DNA of 64,000 nucleotides from Metabacillus sp. B2-18 (GTDB lineage Bacteria; Bacillota; Bacilli; Bacillales; Bacillaceae). Location of the stretch: contig NZ_CP088245.1 in assembly GCF_021117275.1 (NCBI RefSeq), forward strand, positions 2,207,501 through 2,271,500, read 5' to 3'. Below, piece by piece: positions 9,262 through 17,542 of the stretch. Each line of letters begins with the position of its first letter. The stretch's first letter is position 1. The position numbers were made by a program, and so were the translations under genes. The notes under the pieces are model-generated. The model did no database searches. It saw only the letters and a list, made by a program, of their open reading frames with translations, and had not been told where the DNA came from.

Positions 9262-10605
9262 ATGAATACAAATAGAGAAAAATGGTCATCAAAATTTGGT
9301 TTTATCATGTCCTCAGCAGGGGCAGCGATAGGACTTGGGGCAATATGGAAATTCCCCTATGTAGCAGGTACGAGTGGTGGTGGAGCATTTTTACTACTCT
9401 TTATTCTGTTTACTGTTCTTATAGGTCTACCTATGCTGATATCAGAATTTATTATTGGACGTGGGGCTCAAAGTGAAGCTGTATCTGCTTATAAAAAACT
9501 AGCACCAAACAGTATATGGACAATTACTGGACCATTAGGAGTGATCGGCTGCTTTCTATTGCTTTCTTTTTACGCAGTTGTTGGAGGCTGGGTGCTGATT
9601 TATTCGATAATGGCAATTGGTGGTCGTGTGATTGAACCTAGTGTAAGTTATCCAGAGTTATTTGGTACCATTACAGGATCACCACTTATTACACTACTAG
9701 GTTTAGCTGTATTTTTACTTATAAACATGATTGTCATATCAGTAGGAATAAAAAATGGGATTGAAAAAGCAAGTAAGTATATGATGCCAATATTGTTTCT
9801 TCTATTTTTAATTTTGGTTGTTAGAGCGTTAACATTGGAAGGAGCAATGGAAGGAGTACGATTTTTCCTACAGCCTGACTTTTCAAAAATCACCGCTGAA
9901 TCTGTTCTTTATGCACTTGGACAATCCTTCTTTGCATTAGCAGTTGGTTTTTCATGTATGGTTACATATAGTTCCTATTTAGAGAAAAATGTGAGCATTC
10001 CATCCTCAGCAAGTACTGTTGTTGTCATGAATATTCTAGTATCAATACTTGCAGGTCTTGCCATTTTCCCAGTTGTTTTTGCGTTTGGATTAGAACCAGC
10101 TGAAGGTCCGGGGTTGCTATTTATGGTGCTGCCTGCTGTATTTTCGCAAATGCCTTTGGGTGAGTTGTTTCTAGCTATATTTCTTTTGCTTTTCTTATTT
10201 GCAACCTTAACATCATCGTTTAGTTTATTAGAGATTATCGTTTCAGCATTCACTGAAAATAAAAGGTCTACACGTAAAAGAACAGCATGGGTATCTGGGG
10301 TTGTTGTGTTTTTTGCGGGAATTCCTGCAGCATTATCGTTTAGTAAACTTCAGAACTTTCATGTTTTCGGAAAAACAATATTTGATGCTACTGATTTCTT
10401 GGTTAGTAATATTATGTTACCGTTAGGCTGCTTGCTTATTGCTCTTTTTATCTCTATTAGAATGAATAAACAGCTAATAGAAGAAGAGTTCAGTATAGGT
10501 CATTCACTACCATCTTCGTTTTTAAAAGTATGGAGATTTCTTATGAAATGGGTAGTGCCAATTACCATTGTTGTTGTATTTTTAAGTACACTAGGTATTA
10601 TTTAA
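9262..10605 (+). CDS. Sodium-dependent neurotransmitter-symporter family transporter
   Basis: 447 residues with the SNF/NSS signature at the N-terminus: W-S-S-K-F-G-F-I-M-S-S-A-G-A-A-I-G-L-G-A-I-W-K-F-P-Y, which forms the sodium sites of helix 1. About eleven to twelve helices follow. Bacterial members (LeuT, B. subtilis YhdH and YocR types) take up amino acids with Na+. The substrate cannot be read from sequence. AAAGGGGGATCT lies before the ATG, and a strong terminator follows, so it is a single-gene unit. Confidence 0.92.
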   Translation: MNTNREKWSSKFGFIMSSAGAAIGLGAIWKFPYVAGTSGGGAFLLLFILFTVLIGLPMLISEFIIGRGAQSEAVSAYKKLAPNSIWTITGPLGVIGCFLLLSFYAVVGGWVLIYSIMAIGGRVIEPSVSYPELFGTITGSPLITLLGLAVFLLINMIVISVGIKNGIEKASKYMMPILFLLFLILVVRALTLEGAMEGVRFFLQPDFSKITAESVLYALGQSFFALAVGFSCMVTYSSYLEKNVSIPSSASTVVVMNILVSILAGLAIFPVVFAFGLEPAEGPGLLFMVLPAVFSQMPLGELFLAIFLLLFLFATLTSSFSLLEIIVSAFTENKRSTRKRTAWVSGVVVFFAGIPAALSFSKLQNFHVFGKTIFDATDFLVSNIMLPLGCLLIALFISIRMNKQLIEEEFSIGHSLPSSFLKVWRFLMKWVVPITIVVVFLSTLGII

Positions 10606-10620
10606 TTATAAACATGCTTA

Positions 10621-10655
10621 AAGAACGATGTCTGTATACAACATCGTTCTTTTTA
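10621..10655 (+). terminator. Terminator of the sodium symporter gene
   Basis: AAGAACGATGT (10621-10631) pairs with ACATCGTTCTT (10641-10651) and runs into TTTTTAT. Confidence 0.85.
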
Positions 10656-10754
10656 TATTTATTAAAAGTAATTTTTTATTGATAAACGATAAATATATAT
10701 CTATAATTAATAATAGTTAGGTTATTAAACTACATAAAAAGGTGGAGATAAAAC

Positions 10755-11279
10755 TTGTCTGTTTTATTAATACTTGGTGTTATGGCAATCCTATTCATCC
10801 TGTTTTTCAAGGAATCAATAATAATTCTTTTCGAAAAAAATCAAAAAAAAATGGATTTTCTTAAACGTACAAATTGGTTTCGTAATCCTTGGTTATCTGG
10901 ACTTTTCTTATTTTTTATAAATGCCTTCCTCTTTTTCATAACAGGAGTTATTCTGTATACTTTAACGTTTTTTATGATTCCATTTGTTCATTTATTTGTG
11001 ATGGTATTTGCAGTGATTGTAAGTGTTTTTGTATGGTGCATGATTAATTATACTTGGGAAGGCACAAAGCTTAGACGATTGAAAATGGGGGCGGTTGGTA
11101 GTAGTTTCTATCTGATTTTAACGATTGTTTTTTTATATTTCTTCATTACATTAAAGCCCGATTACCCTGGTGAAGATACATTTATGAGGGCGGTAGGAAT
11201 CATTATGGCCATGATTGTTACTTCTGTTGCCTTTTTAACATGTTTTATTATGACTGGTTTTTCTAAAAGAGAAATGTAA
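10755..11279 (+). CDS. Four-helix membrane protein of unknown function
   Basis: The protein starts at TTG, supported by AAAAAGGTGGAG seven bases upstream. The 174 residues have one N-terminal helix, a basic cytoplasmic stretch (EKNQKKMDFLKRTNWFRNPW) and about four more hydrophobic segments. I do not recognise the family. Terminators lie on both sides, so it is probably its own transcription unit. Confidence 0.7.
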   Translation: MSVLLILGVMAILFILFFKESIIILFEKNQKKMDFLKRTNWFRNPWLSGLFLFFINAFLFFITGVILYTLTFFMIPFVHLFVMVFAVIVSVFVWCMINYTWEGTKLRRLKMGAVGSSFYLILTIVFLYFFITLKPDYPGEDTFMRAVGIIMAMIVTSVAFLTCFIMTGFSKREM

Positions 11280-11311
11280 ATGTTAAAGAGCAAATAACTT
11301 ATAAATAAAAA

Positions 11312-11340
11312 AGGAGCTGCTCAATTTGCGGCTCCTATTT
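11312..11340. terminator. Terminator between convergent genes
   Basis: AGGAGC at 11312-11317 pairs with GCTCCT at 11331-11336, extended by a GC pair, with a T-rich tail. It sits between the TTG-started membrane gene and the convergent cell wall hydrolase gene. Confidence 0.55.
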
Positions 11341-11356
11341 CTATAAAAGTAGCAAT

Positions 11357-12313
11357 CTATAAGTTTACTTTTTTAGCACCTAAATAACGAGGCTTCCAAT
11401 ACGTGTTATTCATATCAGAAATTGTTACACCTGTAGATGAGCCTGCATGGATAAATTTATTATCACCCATATAAATACCCGCATGTGTTGGACCTGGTGC
11501 AGTTGTTGTAAAGAAAACAAGGTCTCCTTTTTGTGGAGAAGAAACGGTTGTTGTTGCTTCCCATATTGTTGCCACCGTGCGTGGTATTTTTATTCCTTGT
11601 GTGTTATAAACATAACTTAAATAACCAGAACAATCAAATCCTGTAGGAGTGCTTCCACCCCAAACATATGGAACTCCTATATATTTTTTTGCCTCAGTAA
11701 TTAGTGCTTCTGCATTTAATGTAATAGGTACAGTAGTTGTTGCTCCCGTTAATTTTAGAACTTGCCCTACATAAATTGAATCACTCGTTAAATTATTATA
11801 CGTTTTTAACTGTGAAACACTTAAATTAGTTTTTGTAGAAATTTTCCATAGTGTATCACCAGATTGTACGGTATATGTTGTAGCAGTCGTTTCCATTGTA
11901 GGTGGTGGGGTAACTGCAGCTTGACCTTGTACTTTTAATACTTGTCCAACATAAATAAGGTCAGATGTTAAGTTATTTAACGTTTTCAAGTTTGTCACAG
12001 TCGTATTGAAGTTTTTTGAGATTAAAGAAAGGGAATCACCGGATTTTACAGTGTAAGTTGTTGCTACTTCAACTGGTGTTTCATGTGTATGTGGAGCAAT
12101 TAATGATAATTCTTGTCCAACATAAATGGTAGAGGTCGTTAAGTTGTTGTATTGCATAATTTCCTGAACAGATAAGCTGTTATTATAAGATATTTTCCAT
12201 AAAGAGTCCCCAGATTGAACTTTATATGTTACTTCATGGGCTGAAGTTTGTTTTGTAAATCCAATTGAAATGATCCCAAGAGTTGCAATCGTAAAAAGAA
12301 ATTGTTTTTTCAA
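11357..12313 (-). CDS. Secreted LysM/NlpC-P60 peptidoglycan endopeptidase
   Basis: Cell wall hydrolase of the LytE/LytF/CwlS type that cuts D-gamma-glutamyl-meso-diaminopimelate bonds. Order: a signal peptide ending in TSA, three LysM repeats (each YxVxSGDSLxxIS...LxYVGQxL; about residues 30-72, 90-132, 148-190) joined by Thr/Pro linkers, then an NlpC/P60 domain with catalytic Cys in [11 protein letters not shown], His in THAGIYMG and a third polar residue near FIHAGSS. The TTG at 12313 is preferred: AAGGAG lies ten bases before it, and the signal peptide begins LKKQFLF. The in-frame ATG at 12370 would add 19 residues ahead of the signal peptide. Confidence 0.9.
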   Translation of the reverse strand: MKKQFLFTIATLGIISIGFTKQTSAHEVTYKVQSGDSLWKISYNNSLSVQEIMQYNNLTTSTIYVGQELSLIAPHTHETPVEVATTYTVKSGDSLSLISKNFNTTVTNLKTLNNLTSDLIYVGQVLKVQGQAAVTPPPTMETTATTYTVQSGDTLWKISTKTNLSVSQLKTYNNLTSDSIYVGQVLKLTGATTTVPITLNAEALITEAKKYIGVPYVWGGSTPTGFDCSGYLSYVYNTQGIKIPRTVATIWEATTTVSSPQKGDLVFFTTTAPGPTHAGIYMGDNKFIHAGSSTGVTISDMNNTYWKPRYLGAKKVNL

Positions 12314-12447
12314 ACACGACACGCTCCTTAGTGTTAGAATTCTGTTTCTGCGAAAGTCTGAATTCATCATAACGTGTTGATGAAAGATTTGATTATACCC
12401 CTAAAAATTTGGAGTAACTAGAGATATTATCCAATTCATCTTATAAA

Positions 12448-12461
12448 TGTAAGCGTTTAAC
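12448..12461 (+). promoter_or_regulatory. cre-like catabolite repression site upstream of the alcohol dehydrogenase operon
   Basis: TGTAAGCGTTTAAC matches 12 of 14 positions of TGWAARCGYTTWCA. It lies in the 230-bp divergent region between the LysM hydrolase and the dehydrogenase. The same 12-base core recurs beside the aldehyde dehydrogenase promoter. Confidence 0.45.
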
Positions 12462-12546
12462 ACATTTCTCGACAAAAAAGAAGGATTTTTCATAACTAAT
12501 AAGAAATTACATAGTATAAAAATCGAATCGAATAAAGGTGATATTG

Positions 12547-13695
12547 ATGAAAATATCAAAATTTGTAACACCCGAAATTATTTTCGGTAAAAACTCGATT
12601 AAACAAGCGGGTGAGGCATGTTTACGCCTTGGTGCAAAAAAGGTATTAATTGTGAGTGATCAAGGAGTTGCGGCAGCTGGCTGGCTAGAAAAAGTTGTTA
12701 ATCTTTGTAAAGAATCTTGTCTTCCTTTTGCCATATATACAGATATTACGATTGATCCTAAGGATACAGAAGTGATTAACGGATCCCGACTTTATATAGA
12801 AAACGAATGTGATGCCATTATTGGTGTTGGTGGAGGAAGCGCATTAGATGTGGCAAAGGCTATTGCCATTGTGGCAACAAATGGAGGAGAAATTAAGGAT
12901 TATGAAGGAATTGATAAAATCGTCCATCCTTTGCCGCCTATGATCATGATTATGACTACAGCGGGATCTGGGTCGGAAGTTTCTCAGTTTTCTGTCATAG
13001 TGGATTCAACTCGAAAAAAGAAAATGACAATTATTTCGAAATCACTTGTACCAGACATTGCCATTATAGATCCGCTTACTTTAATGACAAAAGATAGCAG
13101 TTTAACGGCTGCAACTGGTATGGATGTTTTAACTCATGCTATTGAGGCTTATGTGAGTATCGCAGCCACACCATTAACAGATGTACAAGCGAAGAATGCA
13201 TTATCCCTTGTGGCGACTTATCTAAGACCTTCTGTTGCATCAAAAACAAATGAAGAGGCAAAGGAAGCAATGGCGATGGCTAGCTTACAAGCAGGACTTG
13301 CTTTTTCTAATGCGATTTTAGGAGCGGCACACGCTATTTCTCATGCAATTGGTGGAAGGTTTCCGTTACCTCATGGTGAAATAAATGCAATACTTTTACC
13401 ATATGTGATGGATTTTAATTTTATTGCTGCACCAAAACGGTTTACAGATATGGCAGGGTGCATAGGAATTGATACAAGAGCGTTTACCCAAAAAGAAGCT
13501 GGAAATGCAGCAATCCAATATGTAAGAGAGTTATCGGCTGATATCGGAATTCCAAAGCAATTAAGAGAGGTTGGAATTTCACAAGATATGATTACATCTA
13601 TCTGTCAAACTGCATTAGAAGATGCATGTATGATAACAAATCCTCGTGATATGAATCTTGAACAAATGAAGCAGTTATTACATCAGGTTTTGTAA
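12547..13695 (+). CDS. Iron-containing alcohol dehydrogenase
   Basis: Type III (Fe-dependent) NAD(P)-linked alcohol dehydrogenase of 382 residues. The nucleotide-binding GVGGGSALDVAKAIA lies near residue 98. The metal ligands lie in the block from about residue 190 to 280: an Asp in TGMDVLTHAIEAY, its His, and the two His of SHAIGGRFPLPHGEINA. The family oxidises primary alcohols or diols to aldehydes, or reduces aldehydes. It is the first gene of an operon with a sensor kinase and a sigma-54 activator, and an aldehyde dehydrogenase lies 3.8 kb downstream, which suggests alcohol-to-acid oxidation. The ATG at 12547 has AAAGGTG upstream. Confidence 0.9.
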   Translation: MKISKFVTPEIIFGKNSIKQAGEACLRLGAKKVLIVSDQGVAAAGWLEKVVNLCKESCLPFAIYTDITIDPKDTEVINGSRLYIENECDAIIGVGGGSALDVAKAIAIVATNGGEIKDYEGIDKIVHPLPPMIMIMTTAGSGSEVSQFSVIVDSTRKKKMTIISKSLVPDIAIIDPLTLMTKDSSLTAATGMDVLTHAIEAYVSIAATPLTDVQAKNALSLVATYLRPSVASKTNEEAKEAMAMASLQAGLAFSNAILGAAHAISHAIGGRFPLPHGEINAILLPYVMDFNFIAAPKRFTDMAGCIGIDTRAFTQKEAGNAAIQYVRELSADIGIPKQLREVGISQDMITSICQTALEDACMITNPRDMNLEQMKQLLHQVL

Positions 13696-13708
13696 GGAGG
13701 AAATTCTT

Positions 13709-15358
13709 TTGCTTGAAGATAAAAACGAGATGATTGCCCTGTTAACAGGTGTTGAATCTTCCAAGAAAAGCTATTATACAGAACTTAAGAAAACAGTCGA
13801 TATGTTACAAAAGAAAAATATGCAACTTGAAATAATGAACGAAGTAATGAAGAGTATTAAAATTGATATGACACTAGAAGAGATTTTAAGTAATATGGTT
13901 GATAAATTAAAAAGTATTATTCAATTTGATCGATTAAGCTTTTTTCTTCTCCAAAATGTAAGCCTTACTTTAATTAACGTTTTTCCAGAAAACACTTCTA
14001 CCATTGAACGTGGGATAGACTTACCTCGTGATAACTCTCTTTACTGGATGGCTTTAACTAAACGGCAAGTTATGTTTCAGCAGTTAGAATATCCAACCTG
14101 GAATTTTAATGAACTAGAGTTTTTAAGAAACCTAAAGCTAAACAGCATTCTCGTTGTGCCTATTTATAGTAAAAACAAGGAAATCGGTGTAATCTGTATA
14201 GGTCGTTGTTTTCATGAACATTGGCATTCAGAGGACATAGCATTTCTTGAGCAGCTTGCCGATCATTTAGCAGTTAGTATAGAAAATACCCAATTATATA
14301 ATGAGGTATTAAGGTCAAAGCAAGAGTGGGAGAACACATTTAAAGCAGTTGACGATATGATCATTATTTTTGATAAACATGTAAATGTTATTCAAATGAA
14401 CGACTCGGTTAGGCACTTTTTGAAAACCCATCATCATAAAGATAATCTTCTACTAGAGCAACACTATAAAAGACTCGCTAATAAAACGTTTCAAACAGAA
14501 AAAGCCAGTTATCAAGAAATTCATTTTGAGGACCAATCCACCTTTGAACTTTACACATATCCCGTTTATAACAATAAAAACTTTGTATACGGAGTTATTG
14601 CCTATGTAAAAGATGTAACAGAAAAACGAAAAATGGAGGTGCAATTACTTCATTCGGGAAAATTGGCTGCAATTGGGGAAATGGCAGCAGGAGTAGCTCA
14701 TGAACTAAATAGTCCACTCACTGCAATCTTAGGAAATTCACAGCTTCTATTAAGAAATGTAAAGGAAGACGATGATTCTTTTACTCTTTTACGAGATATT
14801 AAAACATGTGGAGTTCGTTGTAAAGACATTATTAAAAGTTTACTAGCTTTCTCCAGACAAGAGGAGTATACATTTCAATCTTTTCATATAAATGATGCGG
14901 TGAAACAGGTGTTAAATTTATTAAAATATCAGTTGAAAAAAAATCAAATAAACGTTATCACAAACTTATATGAAGATCTTCCAATGATCGAAGGAAGTCA
15001 GCAGCAAATTGAACAAATTATTATTAATCTGCTACTAAATGCAAAAGATGCAGTAGAAGTGATAGTAAAAGATGATAAAGAAATTGAAATTATGACATCA
15101 CTTGAAAATCAATCAGTTAAGGTCTCGGTCCGTGACAATGGTATTGGCATAGAACAAGAACGCTTATCAAAAATTTTCCATCCTTTTCATACAACAAAAG
15201 AAGCTGAAAAAGGAACTGGTTTAGGCTTATCAGTAAGCATAGGAATCGCTAAAACACATGGTGGAAGTATTGATGTAATAAGTGAAGTAAACAAAGGCAG
15301 TACTTTTCAACTCGTGTTGCCACTTCAACCATTAACTAAAACTGAGGTGAGTGTATGA
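13709..15358 (+). CDS. Cytoplasmic GAF/PAS sensor histidine kinase
   Basis: 549 residues starting at TTG (AAGGAGG eight bases upstream). No membrane helix is visible, so the sensor is soluble. An N-terminal coiled-coil-like helix is followed by a GAF domain (about 45-200), a PAS domain (about 205-315), the dimerisation/phosphoacceptor helix with His331 in GVAHELNSPLTAI, and a HATPase_c domain (NLLLNAKDAVE as N box, DNGIGIEQERL as G1, GTGLGLSVS as G2). It is 13 bp after the alcohol dehydrogenase and overlaps its partner regulator by ATGA. The GAF domain would sense a small molecule, perhaps the alcohol or aldehyde. Confidence 0.92.
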   Translation: MLEDKNEMIALLTGVESSKKSYYTELKKTVDMLQKKNMQLEIMNEVMKSIKIDMTLEEILSNMVDKLKSIIQFDRLSFFLLQNVSLTLINVFPENTSTIERGIDLPRDNSLYWMALTKRQVMFQQLEYPTWNFNELEFLRNLKLNSILVVPIYSKNKEIGVICIGRCFHEHWHSEDIAFLEQLADHLAVSIENTQLYNEVLRSKQEWENTFKAVDDMIIIFDKHVNVIQMNDSVRHFLKTHHHKDNLLLEQHYKRLANKTFQTEKASYQEIHFEDQSTFELYTYPVYNNKNFVYGVIAYVKDVTEKRKMEVQLLHSGKLAAIGEMAAGVAHELNSPLTAILGNSQLLLRNVKEDDDSFTLLRDIKTCGVRCKDIIKSLLAFSRQEEYTFQSFHINDAVKQVLNLLKYQLKKNQINVITNLYEDLPMIEGSQQQIEQIIINLLLNAKDAVEVIVKDDKEIEIMTSLENQSVKVSVRDNGIGIEQERLSKIFHPFHTTKEAEKGTGLGLSVSIGIAKTHGGSIDVISEVNKGSTFQLVLPLQPLTKTEVSV

Positions 15359-16782
15359 TTTCGATTTTAATTATTGACGATGAAGTGGAAATTGGTTACT
15401 TTTTATCTCGTCTTTTTCAGTCTAAAGGATATCAGGTTAAGGTCGTTAATAGTGGAAAGGAATTTTCTGAAATTGACTTTTCGTTAGAGCAATTTCATGT
15501 TGCTATGATTGACCTGAAATTACCGGATGCAAATGGTCTTACACTATTGCAAAATCTAAAACAAGTTCAACCCACATGTAAAGTAATGATCATGACAGGA
15601 TACAGTACCATTAAGACTGCTGTCGATGCGATTAAACTAGGTGCGAGTGATTATATAGAAAAGCCTTTTGACGATATTGATTTATTAGAAAAGCAGGTAG
15701 AAAAATTGCTAGGATCTACCTGTTTTTCGAATCAACATCATATCGAAAAGATAGCCCGTGAATCAGGACTTATTGTTGGAAATAGTAGGGCAATGAATCA
15801 GCTTATTCAAACAGCTGCCAAGGTTGCTGGAAAACCGGTAAATATTTTAATTGAGGGTGAAACAGGTACAGGGAAAGAAGTCTTATCACGCTTTTTACAT
15901 CAAGCAAGTGATCGGCATCAAGAATCTTTTATTGGTGTAAACTGTGGTGCACTCTCTGAAAACTTACTAGAGAGTGAATTATTTGGTCATGAAAAGGGTT
16001 CCTTTACTGGCGCTACCCAGCATCGAAAAGGATTATTTGAAATTGCCAGCAACGGAACCTTATTTTTGGATGAAATAGCTGAAGCATCTTATGCGATTCA
16101 GGTAAAACTACTTCGGGTTCTTGAAACAAGGGAGTTTATGCGGGTTGGTAGTGAGAGCATCCTTCGAACCAAGACTAGGTTAATAGCGGCAACGAACGAA
16201 GATCTAAAAGAAGCTGTTAAACAAAAGAAATTCAGAGAAGATTTATTTTATCGTTTAAATGTTGTTCATCTGAAAATACCGCCATTACGTGAGCGGAAGG
16301 AGGATATTCCACTCCTTGTTCAGCATTTACTGCAACGAACTGGCACGGCACTCTCATTTTCTAATTCTGCGATAGACTTATTACAATCATATGATTGGCC
16401 GGGAAATATAAGAGAGTTATCAAACTTTGTTACAAGAGCAGTTATGTTAGCTGATCCTCATGCTACCATTATTCAGGCCGGTGATTTACCAATAAATCAC
16501 CAAACTAAAAGTCAAGTGATAACCTCTAATACAGATAAACAAGAAAGTAATTTGGAAAGTTACTTAAAAACATGGCTGACAGAAACATTGACTACGTTTG
16601 AACAAAAAGACGAAGTTAAGCTAGATGAGGTGCTGGCCCAAGTAAAAGAATTAGAATCACAGGTTGGTAAATCGTTTATTATAAGAACATTAAAAGACAC
16701 GCATGGAAACAGGAAAGAAGCTGCAAAACGACTGCAAATTACAATGAGAAAGCTGAGATATTTGTTAAACGAAAAAACGTAA
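15355..16782 (+). CDS. NtrC-family sigma-54-dependent response regulator
   Basis: 475 residues. Receiver domain with acidic D8/D9 and phosphoacceptor Asp53 (MIDLKLP), then a full AAA+ domain with Walker A GETGTGKE near 172, the sigma-54 contact loop GSFTGA at 215-220 (a Ser variant of GAFTGA), Walker B LFLDEIAE and an R-finger region. A C-terminal Fis-type helix-turn-helix ends the protein (NRKEAAKRLQITMRKLRYLL). It activates sigma-54 promoters after phosphorylation by the kinase encoded just upstream. The only -24/-12 promoter I see nearby precedes the aldehyde dehydrogenase at 17543, which is its likely target. Confidence 0.93.
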   Translation: MISILIIDDEVEIGYFLSRLFQSKGYQVKVVNSGKEFSEIDFSLEQFHVAMIDLKLPDANGLTLLQNLKQVQPTCKVMIMTGYSTIKTAVDAIKLGASDYIEKPFDDIDLLEKQVEKLLGSTCFSNQHHIEKIARESGLIVGNSRAMNQLIQTAAKVAGKPVNILIEGETGTGKEVLSRFLHQASDRHQESFIGVNCGALSENLLESELFGHEKGSFTGATQHRKGLFEIASNGTLFLDEIAEASYAIQVKLLRVLETREFMRVGSESILRTKTRLIAATNEDLKEAVKQKKFREDLFYRLNVVHLKIPPLRERKEDIPLLVQHLLQRTGTALSFSNSAIDLLQSYDWPGNIRELSNFVTRAVMLADPHATIIQAGDLPINHQTKSQVITSNTDKQESNLESYLKTWLTETLTTFEQKDEVKLDEVLAQVKELESQVGKSFIIRTLKDTHGNRKEAAKRLQITMRKLRYLLNEKT

Positions 16783-16868
16783 TAACACTTTGATTATGAT
16801 AAAATATTTATTATAATAAGCAAGAATGACAATAATTGTCCTATATAAAAGGAGATAAAGAAAAGATC

Positions 16869-17063
16869 ATGTCGAATTCAGAAAACAATACAAATGAAAA
16901 AAAGAAAGTAAGTCTTAAGGAATTAATGGAGCAACAATTAGCAAAAAAGAAAGAAAAGCTTTCTAATAATAAACAATCATTAAATGGTGCTGCTTCTAAT
17001 CAAAAAATGAAAAGTCAGCAACACAAAAAAACAAGTAATACACGAAGAAAAATGGGTTCATAA
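16869..17063 (+). CDS. Small Lys-rich hydrophilic protein
   Basis: 64 residues, almost entirely charged and polar, with VSLKELMEQQLAKKKEKL as a likely helix and an Arg/Lys-rich tail. The ATG at 16869 has AAAAGGAG 14 bases upstream, a long spacing. No family recognised. It is followed by a strong terminator, so it may be a short separate transcript after the regulator operon. Confidence 0.55.
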   Translation: MSNSENNTNEKKKVSLKELMEQQLAKKKEKLSNNKQSLNGAASNQKMKSQQHKKTSNTRRKMGS

Positions 17064-17074
17064 ATAAACTTTTT

Positions 17075-17115
17075 AAAAAGGACATTTTCTTAATAAAAGA
17101 AGATGTCCTTTTTAT
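17075..17115 (+). terminator. Terminator after the Lys-rich protein gene
   Basis: AAAAAGGACAT (17075-17085) pairs with ATGTCCTTTTT (17102-17112) and continues into T residues. Confidence 0.85.
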
Positions 17116-17249
17116 TTTCTATTGAAATTTCTGCTTGTTCTCTTTGCGTGATAGAGTGCTTTATCCAGCATCAGTTTTTAAGAAAAGAGTAACCAAATCT
17201 AGCATTTTCTACGCAAATTCGGCACTGTAACAAAAAAACGGCAGAAAAA

Positions 17250-17265
17250 AGCCGATTTTTCGGCT
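17250..17265. other. Small hairpin upstream of the sigma-54 promoter
   Basis: AGCCGA-TTTT-TCGGCT is flanked by six A residues on the left, so on the minus strand it reads as a terminator with a T-run. No minus-strand gene is visible here. Its role is unknown. Confidence 0.35.
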
Positions 17266-17298
17266 CTATTATCATGGTGTTTTAGAATCTCCTTCAAT

Positions 17299-17312
17299 TG
17301 TAAGCGTTTATT
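17299..17312 (+). promoter_or_regulatory. cre-like site beside the sigma-54 promoter
   Basis: TGTAAGCGTTTATT matches 12 of 14 positions of the cre consensus and ends two bases before the -24 element. CcpA bound here would compete with sigma-54 polymerase. Confidence 0.5.
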
Positions 17313-17314
17313 AT

Positions 17315-17332
17315 TTGGCACAATTCTTGCTT
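17315..17332 (+). promoter_or_regulatory. Sigma-54 (-24/-12) promoter of the aldehyde dehydrogenase
   Basis: TTGGCAC at 17315-17321, five bases, then TTGCTT at 17327-17332: an exact match to TTGGCAC-N5-TTGCW. The GG and GC dinucleotides have the required 10-bp spacing. The start of transcription would be near 17344, giving an about 200-nt leader before the gene. Confidence 0.85.
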
Positions 17333-17367
17333 ATTTATTAACGAATCAATTTGAGAGGAGTTGTTTA

Positions 17368-17385
17368 ATGATAGAAATAAAATAA
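17368..17385 (+). other. Possible leader mini-ORF (5 codons)
   Basis: AGAGGAG at 17354-17360 is well spaced before ATG ATA GAA ATA AAA TAA, encoding M-I-E-I-K. It lies about 25 nt into the predicted sigma-54 transcript. It may be chance. Confidence 0.25.
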
Positions 17386-17542
17386 TAGAAATAGTTTTCA
17401 TTCTGCGTTCTAACACGATCTAAAGATTAATATATTTGATAACGGTGGCACGATCACCAACAATTTTTGATACATCAATTTGTCTTACATAAATTCTTTT
17501 AGCTATCCAACTTATATTTTAATATTTTAGGAGGAGATTTTA

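Noticed and set aside
17441..17460. Second sigma-54 promoter at TGGCACGATCACC
   Set aside because: The -24-like TGGCAC is not followed by TTGC at the required distance.
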